A model generated the notes under the pieces. It was given only the letters and a program-made list of their open reading frames with translations. It was not told where the DNA came from and made no database searches. From Chryseobacterium sp. StRB126 (GTDB lineage Bacteria > Bacteroidota > Bacteroidia > Flavobacteriales > Weeksellaceae): DNA of 64,000 nucleotides. Every line of letters begins with the position of its first letter. Positions within the stretch are counted from its first letter, which is position 1. Both the position numbers and the translations under genes were made by a program. Shown here piece by piece: positions 44,802 to 53,025 of this stretch. The stretch covers positions 2,418,001 through 2,482,000 of the forward strand of contig NZ_AP014624.1 in the NCBI RefSeq assembly GCF_000829375.1, read 5' to 3'.

Positions 44802-45185
44802 TCAAATTTCAGACCCCAGATTCTTACTGTGATCGGCTCCTTCCAAGAGCAAAGTCAGCTCATCACATCGTATAATCTTACCTTCCTGAATGGTGAATTC
44901 AGCCAGTACTTTATGCCGTACTATACTTCCGTCTTTCAATATTGATTTTGCAGTATGATGGGTAAAAATAGTATTCCCATTTTCAGCGTAATTAAGGATG
45001 TCAATCTTTTGCTCAGTAACTTTTTCTTTCAGCTTCTGAATATGCAGAATGAACTCTTCATAATTAAGTTGGGTATGATCTACAAACTGAATGTAATCTT
45101 TCGAGAAATATTTTTCAATTAATGATAAATCAAATGTAGGATTTTCTAAAATATTACTGAAAACCTGTTGGATAATCTGTTTCAT
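44802..45185 (-). CDS. NTF2-fold (SnoaL-like) protein
   Basis: The ATG at 45185 is preferred to a TTG at 45206. The 127-residue protein has a SnoaL-like alpha+beta fold pattern (DLSLIEKYFSKDYIQFVDHT at about 20-40, EFTIQEGKIIRCDEL near the end). Such domains bind small molecules or act as isomerases/hydrolases; no catalytic residues can be assigned. TAATTTTG at 45211-45204 fits the -7 element. It is separate from the NTF2-fold gene at 45345. Confidence 0.75.
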   Translation of the reverse strand: MKQIIQQVFSNILENPTFDLSLIEKYFSKDYIQFVDHTQLNYEEFILHIQKLKEKVTEQKIDILNYAENGNTIFTHHTAKSILKDGSIVRHKVLAEFTIQEGKIIRCDELTLLLEGADHSKNLGSEI

Positions 45186-45344
45186 AAGGGGATTGTTATG
45201 ACACAAAATTATAAATGAAATAGAGGAGTAAACGATAACATTTGTAAACAGTTTATTGAAAAAATAATCCTACAGGTTCTCGTAGACACAGGTTCACGAA
45301 TGAATTTCTCATGTATTTTTATGCGTGCATCTGTAACCTTTAAA

Positions 45345-45701
45345 TTATTTAGTTTCTATAGAGGGAATGTTGGTGATAACCTGCCATTTTCCGTTTTCAT
45401 TTACACAGGTAATGAGAGACGAAAACCGTAATGTTGAACTCTCAAGAGAAACCTGTGCATAAGCGATATTATTTTTCTGCTCCAGAGAATGGTAGGTAAT
45501 TTGCCGAGGCTTTCCACCAAATGTTTTATCACGTACCAAGCCGATGTATTCATATTTGGGAATAATGAAGATTCCCGTTTTGTCAAAAAAAACATCCTGA
45601 ATGTTCTGATAATCTTTGTGAAGAATACTTTCCAACAATGCTGTATCACTATTGTCGCCACCTTTAATAAATTGTTCAATGGCCTGTTTAATCTGTTCCA
45701 T
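45345..45701 (-). CDS. NTF2-fold (lumazine-binding-like) protein
   Basis: This 118-residue protein resembles the putative lumazine-binding branch of the NTF2 superfamily (AIEQFIKGGDNSDTALLESI, then FSSLITCVNENGKWQVI near the end). It begins 2 nt after the azoreductase stop, so it shares the ECF41-type operon. Members lack a firm function; a small-molecule binding role is likely. The residues between 30 and 60 are divergent. Confidence 0.8.
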   Translation of the reverse strand: MEQIKQAIEQFIKGGDNSDTALLESILHKDYQNIQDVFFDKTGIFIIPKYEYIGLVRDKTFGGKPRQITYHSLEQKNNIAYAQVSLESSTLRFSSLITCVNENGKWQVITNIPSIETK

Positions 45702-45703
45702 AA

Positions 45704-46285
45704 TTAATTGAGGTGTTTTAAAATTTCGGATTGTTGTAAAGCGATTTTCGCTGCATTGCTGATCTCATCTACCACAGTGCCGTTCAATGGGAAATAGCAG
45801 ATGTCAGTAATTCCTATATGATTTAATAGTAAGGTCAGATGGTTTTCCAGAGGGTTTCGTGTTTCGGGACTCATACCGCCCATTGAAGAAATGATATAGG
45901 CCTTTTTATTTTCAAGCAACCCTTTAAAAGATGTATTTCCTGTAAACGTTTTCTTGGTTCTGATCACGCTGTCAAAGTAGGCTTTTAATGAAGAAGGAAT
46001 TCCATAATTGTACATGGGACAGGTAATCAGAATTTCGTTACATTGGTATAATTCATCAATCAGTTCGTCAGATAGATGAATACTTTCCGTGTCAGGATTT
46101 TCACTGAAGAAAGCATTTACGGTCTGTTGGGTAATGTGAGGAATAAGCTGTCTGGTAACATCTCTTTCCATAATAATTCCATCAGGATTTTTTATTTTCC
46201 ATTGTTGAATAAAATAGTCGCCTAATGTTCGTGAGTAAGATTGCTCTGTTCTTAAACTGCTGTCGATTCTTAGAAGTGTGTTCAT
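45704..46285 (-). CDS. azoR: FMN-dependent NADH azoreductase (AzoR-like)
   Basis: The ATG at 46285 is preferred to a GTG at 46306, as it starts the flavodoxin fold (MNTLLRIDSSLR). The 193-residue protein has the FMN motif SLRTEQSYSR (about 9-18), PMYNYGIPSSLKAYFDSVIR (about 88-107) and the glycine-rich ISSMGGMS. Such enzymes reduce quinones and azo bonds with NADH. It has its own ECF41-type promoter copy just upstream (46302-46328), behind the sigma gene. It probably detoxifies electrophiles sensed through that sigma factor. Confidence 0.88.
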   Translation of the reverse strand: MNTLLRIDSSLRTEQSYSRTLGDYFIQQWKIKNPDGIIMERDVTRQLIPHITQQTVNAFFSENPDTESIHLSDELIDELYQCNEILITCPMYNYGIPSSLKAYFDSVIRTKKTFTGNTSFKGLLENKKAYIISSMGGMSPETRNPLENHLTLLLNHIGITDICYFPLNGTVVDEISNAAKIALQQSEILKHLN

Positions 46286-46301
46286 TCTTTTTTTCTTTAA
46301 A

Positions 46302-46328
46302 GACACACCACACTTTTGAAACGTGACA
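46302..46328 (-). promoter_or_regulatory. ECF41-type promoter before the azoreductase gene
   Basis: The reverse strand reads TGTCACG (46328-46322), 16 nt, then TGTC (46305-46302) followed by TTTAAA. A near copy with the same spacing lies before the sigma gene. ECF41 sigma factors are known to use a TGTCACA -35 and a CGTC -10 motif; the -10 here is TGTC. Confidence 0.7.
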
Positions 46329-46330
46329 GA

Positions 46331-47164
46331 TTATTGCAATCTTTTTAATTTTTCAGGATCTACAATAGAATAAATTTCTCGGATCATTCCCTCAGAATCT
46401 ATATCCAGGATGTGACAGTTATAAATACGGCCGTCCTGCCAGAAGCAAATTGCCGGCTGATGATTAAAAATATGGAAAGTATGAGGCTTTTTACCTAAAA
46501 ACTGTTGCTGTACATAAGCCAGAAGCTGTGCTGTAGCAGATTTTCCAACTTCCATAGCCTTAATAACACGAACACGTTTACCACCATCTGCAGACAACCT
46601 GATCTCATCAATAAGCAATTTTTCAATATTAGGAACATCTCCTTCACTTAGAGCCCGTTGATATTGCTGAAGAATATCAGTATGAACAGAGGAATTGAAG
46701 CTGTCCGGTTTGTATTTTATATCCTGTAATTGCTTTCCTGCACGGCTTAACAGCTTTCGGGAGTTTTCTACTGAAATATCAAGGGTTTCTGCAATTTCCT
46801 GATGAGAATAGTCAAAAGCTTCTTTTAAAATATATACTGCACGTTCTCTGGGATTCAGTTTTTCTAAAAGAACAAGCAGGGTATAACGGGCAGTTTGTTC
46901 TTTAATCAGTTTATTTTCTGCATTTTCAAAAGAAAGAGGTTCGGGAAGCCATTCCCCATACACCATTTTTTTACTGTGCCTGTTTTTAAAATTAATCGCA
47001 TGATTAATGGTGCTTTTGATCAGAAAATTGGCCTCATTCCTGATCTCAGATTTATCCAAAGAAATATATTTTTCTATTACATCCTGTACCAAATCCTGAG
47101 AATCTTCATAAGATCCGGTAATATTATAAGCATAGGTAAGCAGCCTGTTGTAATTTTCCTGCAT
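46331..47164 (-). CDS. ECF41-type sigma factor with fused C-terminal NTF2-like domain
   Basis: This 277-residue protein has sigma region 2 (GSYEDSQDLVQDVIEKYI, about 17-34) and region 4 (LNPRERAVYILKEAFDYSHQEIAETLDI, split over about 103-130). A SnoaL/NTF2-like domain follows (about 160-277), carrying ADGGKRVRV, close to the DGGGK motif of group ECF41. In that group the fused domain replaces a separate anti-sigma factor. The azoreductase and NTF2-fold genes lie downstream, and the matching promoters at 47180 and 46302 point to autoregulation. Confidence 0.88.
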   Translation of the reverse strand: MQENYNRLLTYAYNITGSYEDSQDLVQDVIEKYISLDKSEIRNEANFLIKSTINHAINFKNRHSKKMVYGEWLPEPLSFENAENKLIKEQTARYTLLVLLEKLNPRERAVYILKEAFDYSHQEIAETLDISVENSRKLLSRAGKQLQDIKYKPDSFNSSVHTDILQQYQRALSEGDVPNIEKLLIDEIRLSADGGKRVRVIKAMEVGKSATAQLLAYVQQQFLGKKPHTFHIFNHQPAICFWQDGRIYNCHILDIDSEGMIREIYSIVDPEKLKRLQ

Positions 47165-47179
47165 GATATTTCTTTTTAA

Positions 47180-47206
47180 GACAAACTTAGTGAAGAAAAT
47201 GTGACA
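47180..47206 (-). promoter_or_regulatory. ECF41-type promoter before the sigma gene
   Basis: The reverse strand reads TGTCACA (47206-47200), 16 nt, then TGTC (47183-47180) followed by TTAAAA. The start codon is 16 nt downstream. With the copy at 46302 it forms a two-promoter set that indicates the sigma factor's own recognition sequence. Confidence 0.72.
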
Positions 47207-47234
47207 GATAAAAGATAAAAGATAAAAGATAAAA
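47207..47234. repeat. Four GATAAAA heptamers next to the -35 motif
   Basis: GATAAAA is repeated four times without error, starting directly beside the TGTCACA motif. On the transcribed strand it is TTTTATC four times, an AT-rich upstream tract that could alter promoter strength if the copy number changes. Confidence 0.85.
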
Positions 47235-47508
47235 GATCTTCTCGTTAAACTTTAATAGTTACTTTGCTACGTCATGATATACCTCATGATCTGTAAAAAT
47301 ATGTGTCATCTGTGGTTAAATAGAAGGGGAAAGTTATTATTGTTAAAATTTTGATAATTGTGCTGGATTAATCTGAATAGCCTGTAACGTGTCAATAAAA
47401 AAGGTTATAGTTCTCATTAAATCTTAATAACTCCCTTTTTAATGATGACAAATTGCATGATATAATGACAGGAATACAAATAGATTATTCTGAGTTCAGA
47501 TTGTATTT

Positions 47509-48231
47509 CTATACAAAACCTTTCGCGTAATAAAGTTGTATAAGAAAAAATAATAAGGTAAAGAACCATACCACATAAGGATGATAACGGAAGTTTTCTT
47601 TCAGAATATGATGAAGGGCTTTGAATAGTTTAAAAAAACCGATGATTCCTATGGCAAAAAACACAAAGAAAATAATAAAAAAGATGTAATCTCTGGAACT
47701 GTAGGCTCCGGAGCTTGCAATTTTGTCAAGATGGTCAATATAGGATTGTACATCTATGGTCTGTCCTAGGAACATCGCCGAAAAGATAAGGATAAAAAAA
47801 GGAGTAGAAGTATAAACAGTAGTATAGATAAAAGAAAAAAGTAAGGTACGGAAAGCTACAGTATTCACTTTTTCCTTTTTATACCATAACAATACAACAC
47901 TGAATATTACTGCCGTAAAATTGTTTGTCAGGAAGATAAATAAGGCTTTTTCCACCATACTTAATCCCTTGATCTTCGATAGGAAATTATGTTGCCCGCC
48001 ATAATCCATTAACAGAACAGATACAATAACAGAAGTATATACAGAGAGCTTGATGGGGGACAGGTAGTCGTGAAATCGATCAGTTTCTTCTTTCTCCATT
48101 TCATGAACAGACAGATCATAACAACGGCGGGGATCCTGAAACAATCTAAAAATAGTTACCGGGACCAGTAAAATTTCAATGATAATCTGAAGACATAGCT
48201 TCTCGAAACTGTCAATCAATTTTTCGAACAT
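47509..48231 (-). CDS. Polytopic membrane protein of unknown function
   Basis: This 240-residue protein has about five hydrophobic segments (for example LSVYTSVIVSVLLMDYG, ALFIFLTNNFTAVIFSVVLLW, FFILIFSAMFLG, FFIIFFVFFAIGIIGFF and YVVWFFTLLFFLIQLYY). It has a short amphipathic N-terminal part and ends in a basic loop. The arrangement resembles the membrane part of DUF3667-like proteins but without their zinc ribbon. It is not clearly linked to its neighbours, and a 272-nt spacer with nothing recognised separates it from the ECF41 locus. Confidence 0.75.
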   Translation of the reverse strand: MFEKLIDSFEKLCLQIIIEILLVPVTIFRLFQDPRRCYDLSVHEMEKEETDRFHDYLSPIKLSVYTSVIVSVLLMDYGGQHNFLSKIKGLSMVEKALFIFLTNNFTAVIFSVVLLWYKKEKVNTVAFRTLLFSFIYTTVYTSTPFFILIFSAMFLGQTIDVQSYIDHLDKIASSGAYSSRDYIFFIIFFVFFAIGIIGFFKLFKALHHILKENFRYHPYVVWFFTLLFFLIQLYYAKGFV

Positions 48232-48318
48232 ACGCGAGGTATTAAGGGAACGGGTTCACTATGCAATTTAATCATTTTTAAATTGCAGCTCGCATAAAAC
48301 CGGTGATGTAGATGTAAT

Positions 48319-49200
48319 TTATTTCGGAAGTCCCTTCTTCAGAGCGATATTGGCTCTTTCAATAGATTTTTTTTCCTTCCAGTCCATGTATCTTTTTTTA
48401 TACCTGCCTTTCATGAAATTGTCAAAATTACGCTGAACAGCAAGATTCCATAAAGAATGTGCTTTTACAGCCCAGCTTTTATCCCATGCACGAAGAGAAA
48501 GAGAGAAAGATCCATCCAGATATTTCATCCAGTGCCACCAACCGGTAGGCATGAACAGGGTGTCTCCATGTTCAAGGTAACATTCTATTCCTTCAATACC
48601 ATCCAACGCCGGAAATTTTTCAAAATCAGGGTTAGAGATATCATAATCTTCCAGTGCATAAGTAGCATAGGGAAGTTTATACAAACGGGTTTTCCACTTG
48701 TATTCGAAGAGAAGAACATGCTTTCTTCCGTTGAAATGAGTATGGAAGATATGAGGCATATCAATATCATAGTGAAGGAACGTTACCGAACCTTTCCCTC
48801 CGAAGAACATACTTGGATATTTATCTAAAAATCCACCCATCAGATTCTTGGGCGGGATATAATCATCCAACAATTTAGGGGCAAACTTGATAGGATCAAA
48901 AAAGAAGATTCTTAGATCTGTAGGCTCCCTTTGGATCAGGTCAACGTATTCACCAAATGGCATTTTGGTAGTGGGAGTGTTGATGGGAGCTGCAGGATCA
49001 GCTTTAGCGCTGTCGTATAAAGGAACAACAACATCACCAACTACTTCTTTCATATACTCCATTGTCCATTTTTGATATGCAGGCCAATTTCTCGCCATGT
49101 TTTTGATTACCACTGGCTTGCGAGGCTTAAGATATTTTTCACGGAAATCTTCTTGTGAAATGTCATCTACAATATCAATTGGTTTAAGGAGTATGCCCAT
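48319..49200 (-). CDS. JmjC/cupin-like 2-oxoglutarate oxygenase-type protein
   Basis: This 293-residue protein has the cupin-8 (FIH-like JmjC) pattern. A metal triad H143-x-D145 (FLHYDID) and H223 (MPTGWWHWM) surrounds the double-stranded beta helix, and K160 in GRKHVLLF is a candidate 2-oxoglutarate ligand. Such enzymes hydroxylate protein or ribosomal side chains using iron and 2-oxoglutarate. It lies alone after a membrane protein gene; its substrate is not predictable. Confidence 0.85.
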   Translation of the reverse strand: MGILLKPIDIVDDISQEDFREKYLKPRKPVVIKNMARNWPAYQKWTMEYMKEVVGDVVVPLYDSAKADPAAPINTPTTKMPFGEYVDLIQREPTDLRIFFFDPIKFAPKLLDDYIPPKNLMGGFLDKYPSMFFGGKGSVTFLHYDIDMPHIFHTHFNGRKHVLLFEYKWKTRLYKLPYATYALEDYDISNPDFEKFPALDGIEGIECYLEHGDTLFMPTGWWHWMKYLDGSFSLSLRAWDKSWAVKAHSLWNLAVQRNFDNFMKGRYKKRYMDWKEKKSIERANIALKKGLPK

Positions 49201-49542
49201 TCGTTTTAAATTATTCCGCTAAAGTATTAATAATTTATGATAATAAGTGAAAATAATTTCGTTTATCTGGAATTAATATAAATAGATAAAAAAACAAGAC
49301 GGATGATTTTTTGTAAAGCATTTATTAATAGGGTTATTTGTCTGTTTTCTGTGGAAATATATTTAATTTCATGAAAAAATAGTATGATATGGTGAGATAA
49401 TAGTTTATAGCTTTATGAAAGTGAATTGACAAAGGTGTTAAGTCAATAATAAAAGAGGAGTAAAAGAAATTCTAAATTTTGTAGAATTTATGAAATATTG
49501 ATCTTAAATTATAACTTGACTAATTTGAAATACAATTGAATA
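49201..49542. other. AT-rich intergenic region, nothing recognised
   Basis: This 342-nt stretch lies between the JmjC-like gene and a divergent small membrane protein gene. No full TAnnTTTG box, hairpin with T-run or coding frame was found on either strand. Confidence 0.45.
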
Positions 49543-49794
49543 ATGAGAAAAAATATAATAAAGCCTTTTATTTTCAACATAATACTGCTGTCTGTATTAG
49601 TCTATGTACTTGGGCTTACAGACAGTGCCTTCCAGCAGGTTTACCCTTCTCATACTATTTTATCTTATGGAATTAATTCTCTGAAATATTTTCTATTTTG
49701 GGTACTCCCTTATTGGTGGTTCATTATCATAGTAGGTGCTGTGGTATTGACTTTTTTATATGTGGTATTTAGAAAGATAAGAAGTGATTTTTGA
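49543..49794 (+). CDS. Small membrane protein
   Basis: This 83-residue protein has two predicted transmembrane segments (FNIILLSVLVYVLGL near 10-24 and YWWFIIIVGAVVLTFLYVVF near 57-76) and a positive C-terminal tail (RKIRSDF). No family is recognised. The frame starts with ATG after an AT-rich leader. It is likely real, since it is a complete and well-formed membrane protein, but its role is unknown. Confidence 0.6.
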   Translation: MRKNIIKPFIFNIILLSVLVYVLGLTDSAFQQVYPSHTILSYGINSLKYFLFWVLPYWWFIIIVGAVVLTFLYVVFRKIRSDF

Positions 49795-49923
49795 ATCAAA
49801 GAATAACAAAAGCTTTCTGATTATAAAGATAAACCGATGGAAAGGGACTAGATTGAAACTCAAATCATGCAGAAGTATTGGATAGCAGCTACTTTTCTTA
49901 GTAGTTTTAAGAAAAAAATAATA

Positions 49924-50196
49924 ATGCAAGAAGGAGTATATATATTTATTGGAAATGAAGCTCAGTTTCCATCCGGTGTTTTTACGACGATAGAAAATGC
50001 AAAACAATGGATCGAAAAATATTCTTTAAGCGGAATATTAAACAAATATCCTTTAGATGAAGGACTTTATGACTGGGCCATAAAAAAAGATTTTTTTACA
50101 GCTAAAAATGAGCATCAGAAAGGGGCAAAATTTATTCAAAGATTTACAAGTGCATCAATGGAGCATTTGCATTTTGAAAATGGTCAACAGATATAG
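49924..50196 (+). CDS. DUF7710-type small protein
   Basis: The ATG at 49924 is preferred to one at 49867, which adds a poorly matching lead. The 90-residue protein matches the short DUF7710 pattern: VYIFIGNEAQFPSGVFTT, IENAKQWIEKYSLSGIL, KYPLDEGLYDWAI and FIQRFTSASMEHLHFENGQ. It is cytoplasmic, with no known activity. The match is from memory of the family, not from a search. It ends 47 nt before the M1 aminopeptidase start codon. Confidence 0.75.
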   Translation: MQEGVYIFIGNEAQFPSGVFTTIENAKQWIEKYSLSGILNKYPLDEGLYDWAIKKDFFTAKNEHQKGAKFIQRFTSASMEHLHFENGQQI

Positions 50197-50210
50197 CCGA
50201 ATACAATGTT

Positions 50211-50239
50211 TTGCATCACAATCCCAATTCTTATATTTG
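50211..50239 (+). promoter_or_regulatory. Promoter with start codon 5 nt after the -7 box
   Basis: TTG (50211-50213, preceded by TT) and TATATTTG (50232-50239) are 18 nt apart, a full consensus match. The aminopeptidase ATG begins at 50244, so the transcript should have little or no leader. Confidence 0.65.
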
Positions 50240-50243
50240 ATGT

Positions 50244-52811
50244 ATGAAAAAAGTACGTCTGTTAGCATTATTTTTAGTTGTTTTCAATACGGGTTACCAT
50301 GCACAAATGAAATCCTTGCCCAAGATTGAATCTGGGGTTTCGTATGAACTGGCTCAGTTTAGAAAAAGTACATTAAGTGAGATTAAATATGAACTCAGTC
50401 TGAAAATTCCTGAAAATAAGTCGGAAAGGATTTCCGGAACTGAAGTTCTTCGTTTTCAATATAAAAAACAACGCGAATCTCCATTGCTGATCGATTTTAA
50501 AGAAGATCCTTCATCACTTTTATCCGTATCAGTGAACGGTCAGGTGATAAAACCGATTTTGGAAAATGAACATGTGGTTATTGATGCCCAATACCTAAAA
50601 TCAGGATCCAATCAGATTAATTTTATTTTTTTAGCAGGAAACGGTGCATTGAACAGACGTGACGGTTACCTGTATGCCTTATTTGTGCCGGATCGTGCCA
50701 GAACCATGTTTCCATGTTTCGATCAGCCTAATCTGAAGGCTCATTATTCCCTGACTCTTACCATTCCTGAAAAATGGAGTGCAATATCCAACGGGAAACT
50801 GAATGATACCACTGTAGAACAAGGACAAAAGACATTGAAATTCAATCAGTCAGATCTGCTTCCTACCTATCTGTTTTCTTTTGCTGCCGGAGATTTTAAA
50901 AATCATACGGAGAAAATCAGTCAGCAGGATACCAGAATCCTATACCGTGAAACCGATACTGCAAAAATTAAGAACAGCATGGACTCTATCTTCACGCTGT
51001 ATCGTAATTCTCTTGATTATTATGAACAATGGACAGGTATCAAACATCCTTTCCAAAAGCACGGAATGGCGGCTATTCCGGATTTCCAATTCGGAGGAAT
51101 GGAACATCCTGGTACTATATTATTTCAAAATTCTACCTTGTTTTTAGATAAAAACGCGACACAGAACCAGCTGAATAACCGGTCCAATTTAATTGCCCAT
51201 GAAGTAGCTCATCTTTGGTTTGGAGATCTGGTAACAATGGATTGGTTTAATGATGTTTGGATGAAAGAAGTTTTTGCCAATTTTATGGCAGATAAAAGTA
51301 CCGGAGCATCCTCGGATAAAAGGGTATACGATCTGAAGTTTTTAACCACCCATTTTCCGGCGGCTTATTCTGTAGATCGTACATTAGGAGCAAATCCTAT
51401 CCGTCAGATTTTGGATAATCTGCAGAATGCAGGAATGATGTACGGCCCAATTATTTATAACAAAGCTCCGATTATGATGCGGCAGCTGGAATTATTGATC
51501 GGAGAGGAGGATTTCCAAAAAGGAGTAAGTGAATACCTCACAAAGTATGAATATAATAATGCAAGTTGGCCGGATCTTATTGCCATCCTTGATAAACATA
51601 CTCCAAAAGATCTGCAAAGCTGGAATAAAGTATGGGTGAATGACCCCGGGAGACCTACTATTGATTACGATGTAAAATATAAAGGTGACAAAATAGAACG
51701 ATTTATCATTGTTCAAAAGCCGGAATATGGAAAAGAACAAAAACTGTGGCCACAGGAATTTGAAATCAGCCTTTTTTATACCGATAAAATTGAAAAAGTA
51801 AAGGTGAAACTGGATGGTAAGCAACAGGAAATTTCAGAATTAAAAGGAAAAGCAAAACCTCTGTTTGTCTTACAAAATTCATCCGGAATAGGATATGGAG
51901 TATTTAAAACAGACAGAACAGTCATGTCAAACTTTGCTTTGATGAAAGACCCTATCAACCGTGCCAGCGCCTATATTTCGCTATATGAAAATATGTTGAA
52001 CAGTTCAGAAGTTGAAACGCAGGAAGTATTGAGCTTCTTTACAGAACAGTTGCCTAAAGAAACTACAGAACTGAATCTTCGTTTGATTACAGGTTATATT
52101 TCCTCTATTTATTGGAATTTTTTACCTGAAAATGCCAGACTGAAGGAATCCGGAAATCTGGAAGACCGGCTATGGGAAGCATTACAGGTGCAGACGGCAA
52201 AAAATAACAAAAAGATTATATTTGATGGTTACCAGAATATTTTCCAGTCTCAACAAGCGTATGATAATCTGTACACGATCTGGAAGTCTCAGATGCCACC
52301 ACAAGGAGTATCGCTTAATGATGAAGACTTCACCAATCTTGCTCTTGCGTTGTCATTAAGAAATTCAAATAATAATGAGCTGTTGCAGGAACAGCTAACG
52401 AGAATTAAAAACCAGGATAGGATCAATCGATTTAAGATTATCATGCAGGCTGCTTCATCAGATCAGAAGGTGCGTGATGATTTCTTCAACGGGCTTATAC
52501 AAAAACAAAACAGAGCCAATGAATCTGCAGTGGGTTCAGCATTGGGGTATCTGCATCATCCGCTAAGACAACAGACTTCTATCCATTACCTTTCTAAGTC
52601 CTTAGATATTTTACAGGAAATTCAGAAAACCGGAGATATATTTTTCCCGGATAACTGGCTTCGTTCTACGTTCAGCAGCTATCAGAATCCAAAAGCACTT
52701 GAGGTTGTTAATCAGTTTCTTTTGAAAAATCCTGATTATAATGTTATTTTGAAAAATAAAATTCTACAGGCTACAGATAATTTGAGAAGAGCACAGAAGC
52801 TGGTAAAGTAA
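50244..52811 (+). CDS. Secreted M1-family aminopeptidase
   Basis: This 855-residue protein has a signal peptide (MKKVRLLALFLVVFNTGYHA) and the M1 zinc motif HEVAH (319-323) with the third ligand E342 (WMKEVFANFMAD). The exopeptidase loop is FGGMEHPG (283-290) in place of the usual GAMEN. The C-terminal ERAP1-like helical domain extends to the end. It removes N-terminal residues from peptides, probably in the periplasm. The start is fixed by the signal peptide even though the promoter is only 5 nt away. Confidence 0.94.
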   Translation: MKKVRLLALFLVVFNTGYHAQMKSLPKIESGVSYELAQFRKSTLSEIKYELSLKIPENKSERISGTEVLRFQYKKQRESPLLIDFKEDPSSLLSVSVNGQVIKPILENEHVVIDAQYLKSGSNQINFIFLAGNGALNRRDGYLYALFVPDRARTMFPCFDQPNLKAHYSLTLTIPEKWSAISNGKLNDTTVEQGQKTLKFNQSDLLPTYLFSFAAGDFKNHTEKISQQDTRILYRETDTAKIKNSMDSIFTLYRNSLDYYEQWTGIKHPFQKHGMAAIPDFQFGGMEHPGTILFQNSTLFLDKNATQNQLNNRSNLIAHEVAHLWFGDLVTMDWFNDVWMKEVFANFMADKSTGASSDKRVYDLKFLTTHFPAAYSVDRTLGANPIRQILDNLQNAGMMYGPIIYNKAPIMMRQLELLIGEEDFQKGVSEYLTKYEYNNASWPDLIAILDKHTPKDLQSWNKVWVNDPGRPTIDYDVKYKGDKIERFIIVQKPEYGKEQKLWPQEFEISLFYTDKIEKVKVKLDGKQQEISELKGKAKPLFVLQNSSGIGYGVFKTDRTVMSNFALMKDPINRASAYISLYENMLNSSEVETQEVLSFFTEQLPKETTELNLRLITGYISSIYWNFLPENARLKESGNLEDRLWEALQVQTAKNNKKIIFDGYQNIFQSQQAYDNLYTIWKSQMPPQGVSLNDEDFTNLALALSLRNSNNNELLQEQLTRIKNQDRINRFKIIMQAASSDQKVRDDFFNGLIQKQNRANESAVGSALGYLHHPLRQQTSIHYLSKSLDILQEIQKTGDIFFPDNWLRSTFSSYQNPKALEVVNQFLLKNPDYNVILKNKILQATDNLRRAQKLVK

Positions 52812-53025
52812 TTAGAAGTATTTATTAAGAGAAAACAAGATGAAATTTTTGAAAATGTTTATGTTGCGGACTCTCTCAGTTGGATGTGATTGTGCGGAAT
52901 AAGGAAAACCGATTTTCATAAAAGCATAATTAAAAAATTGAAAACAAATTGATAACATTATTACCAGCTAGCAGCCTGTCTGTTTCTCAGAAAATGGCTA
53001 TCTTCGGCTTCATAAAAAATATGAT

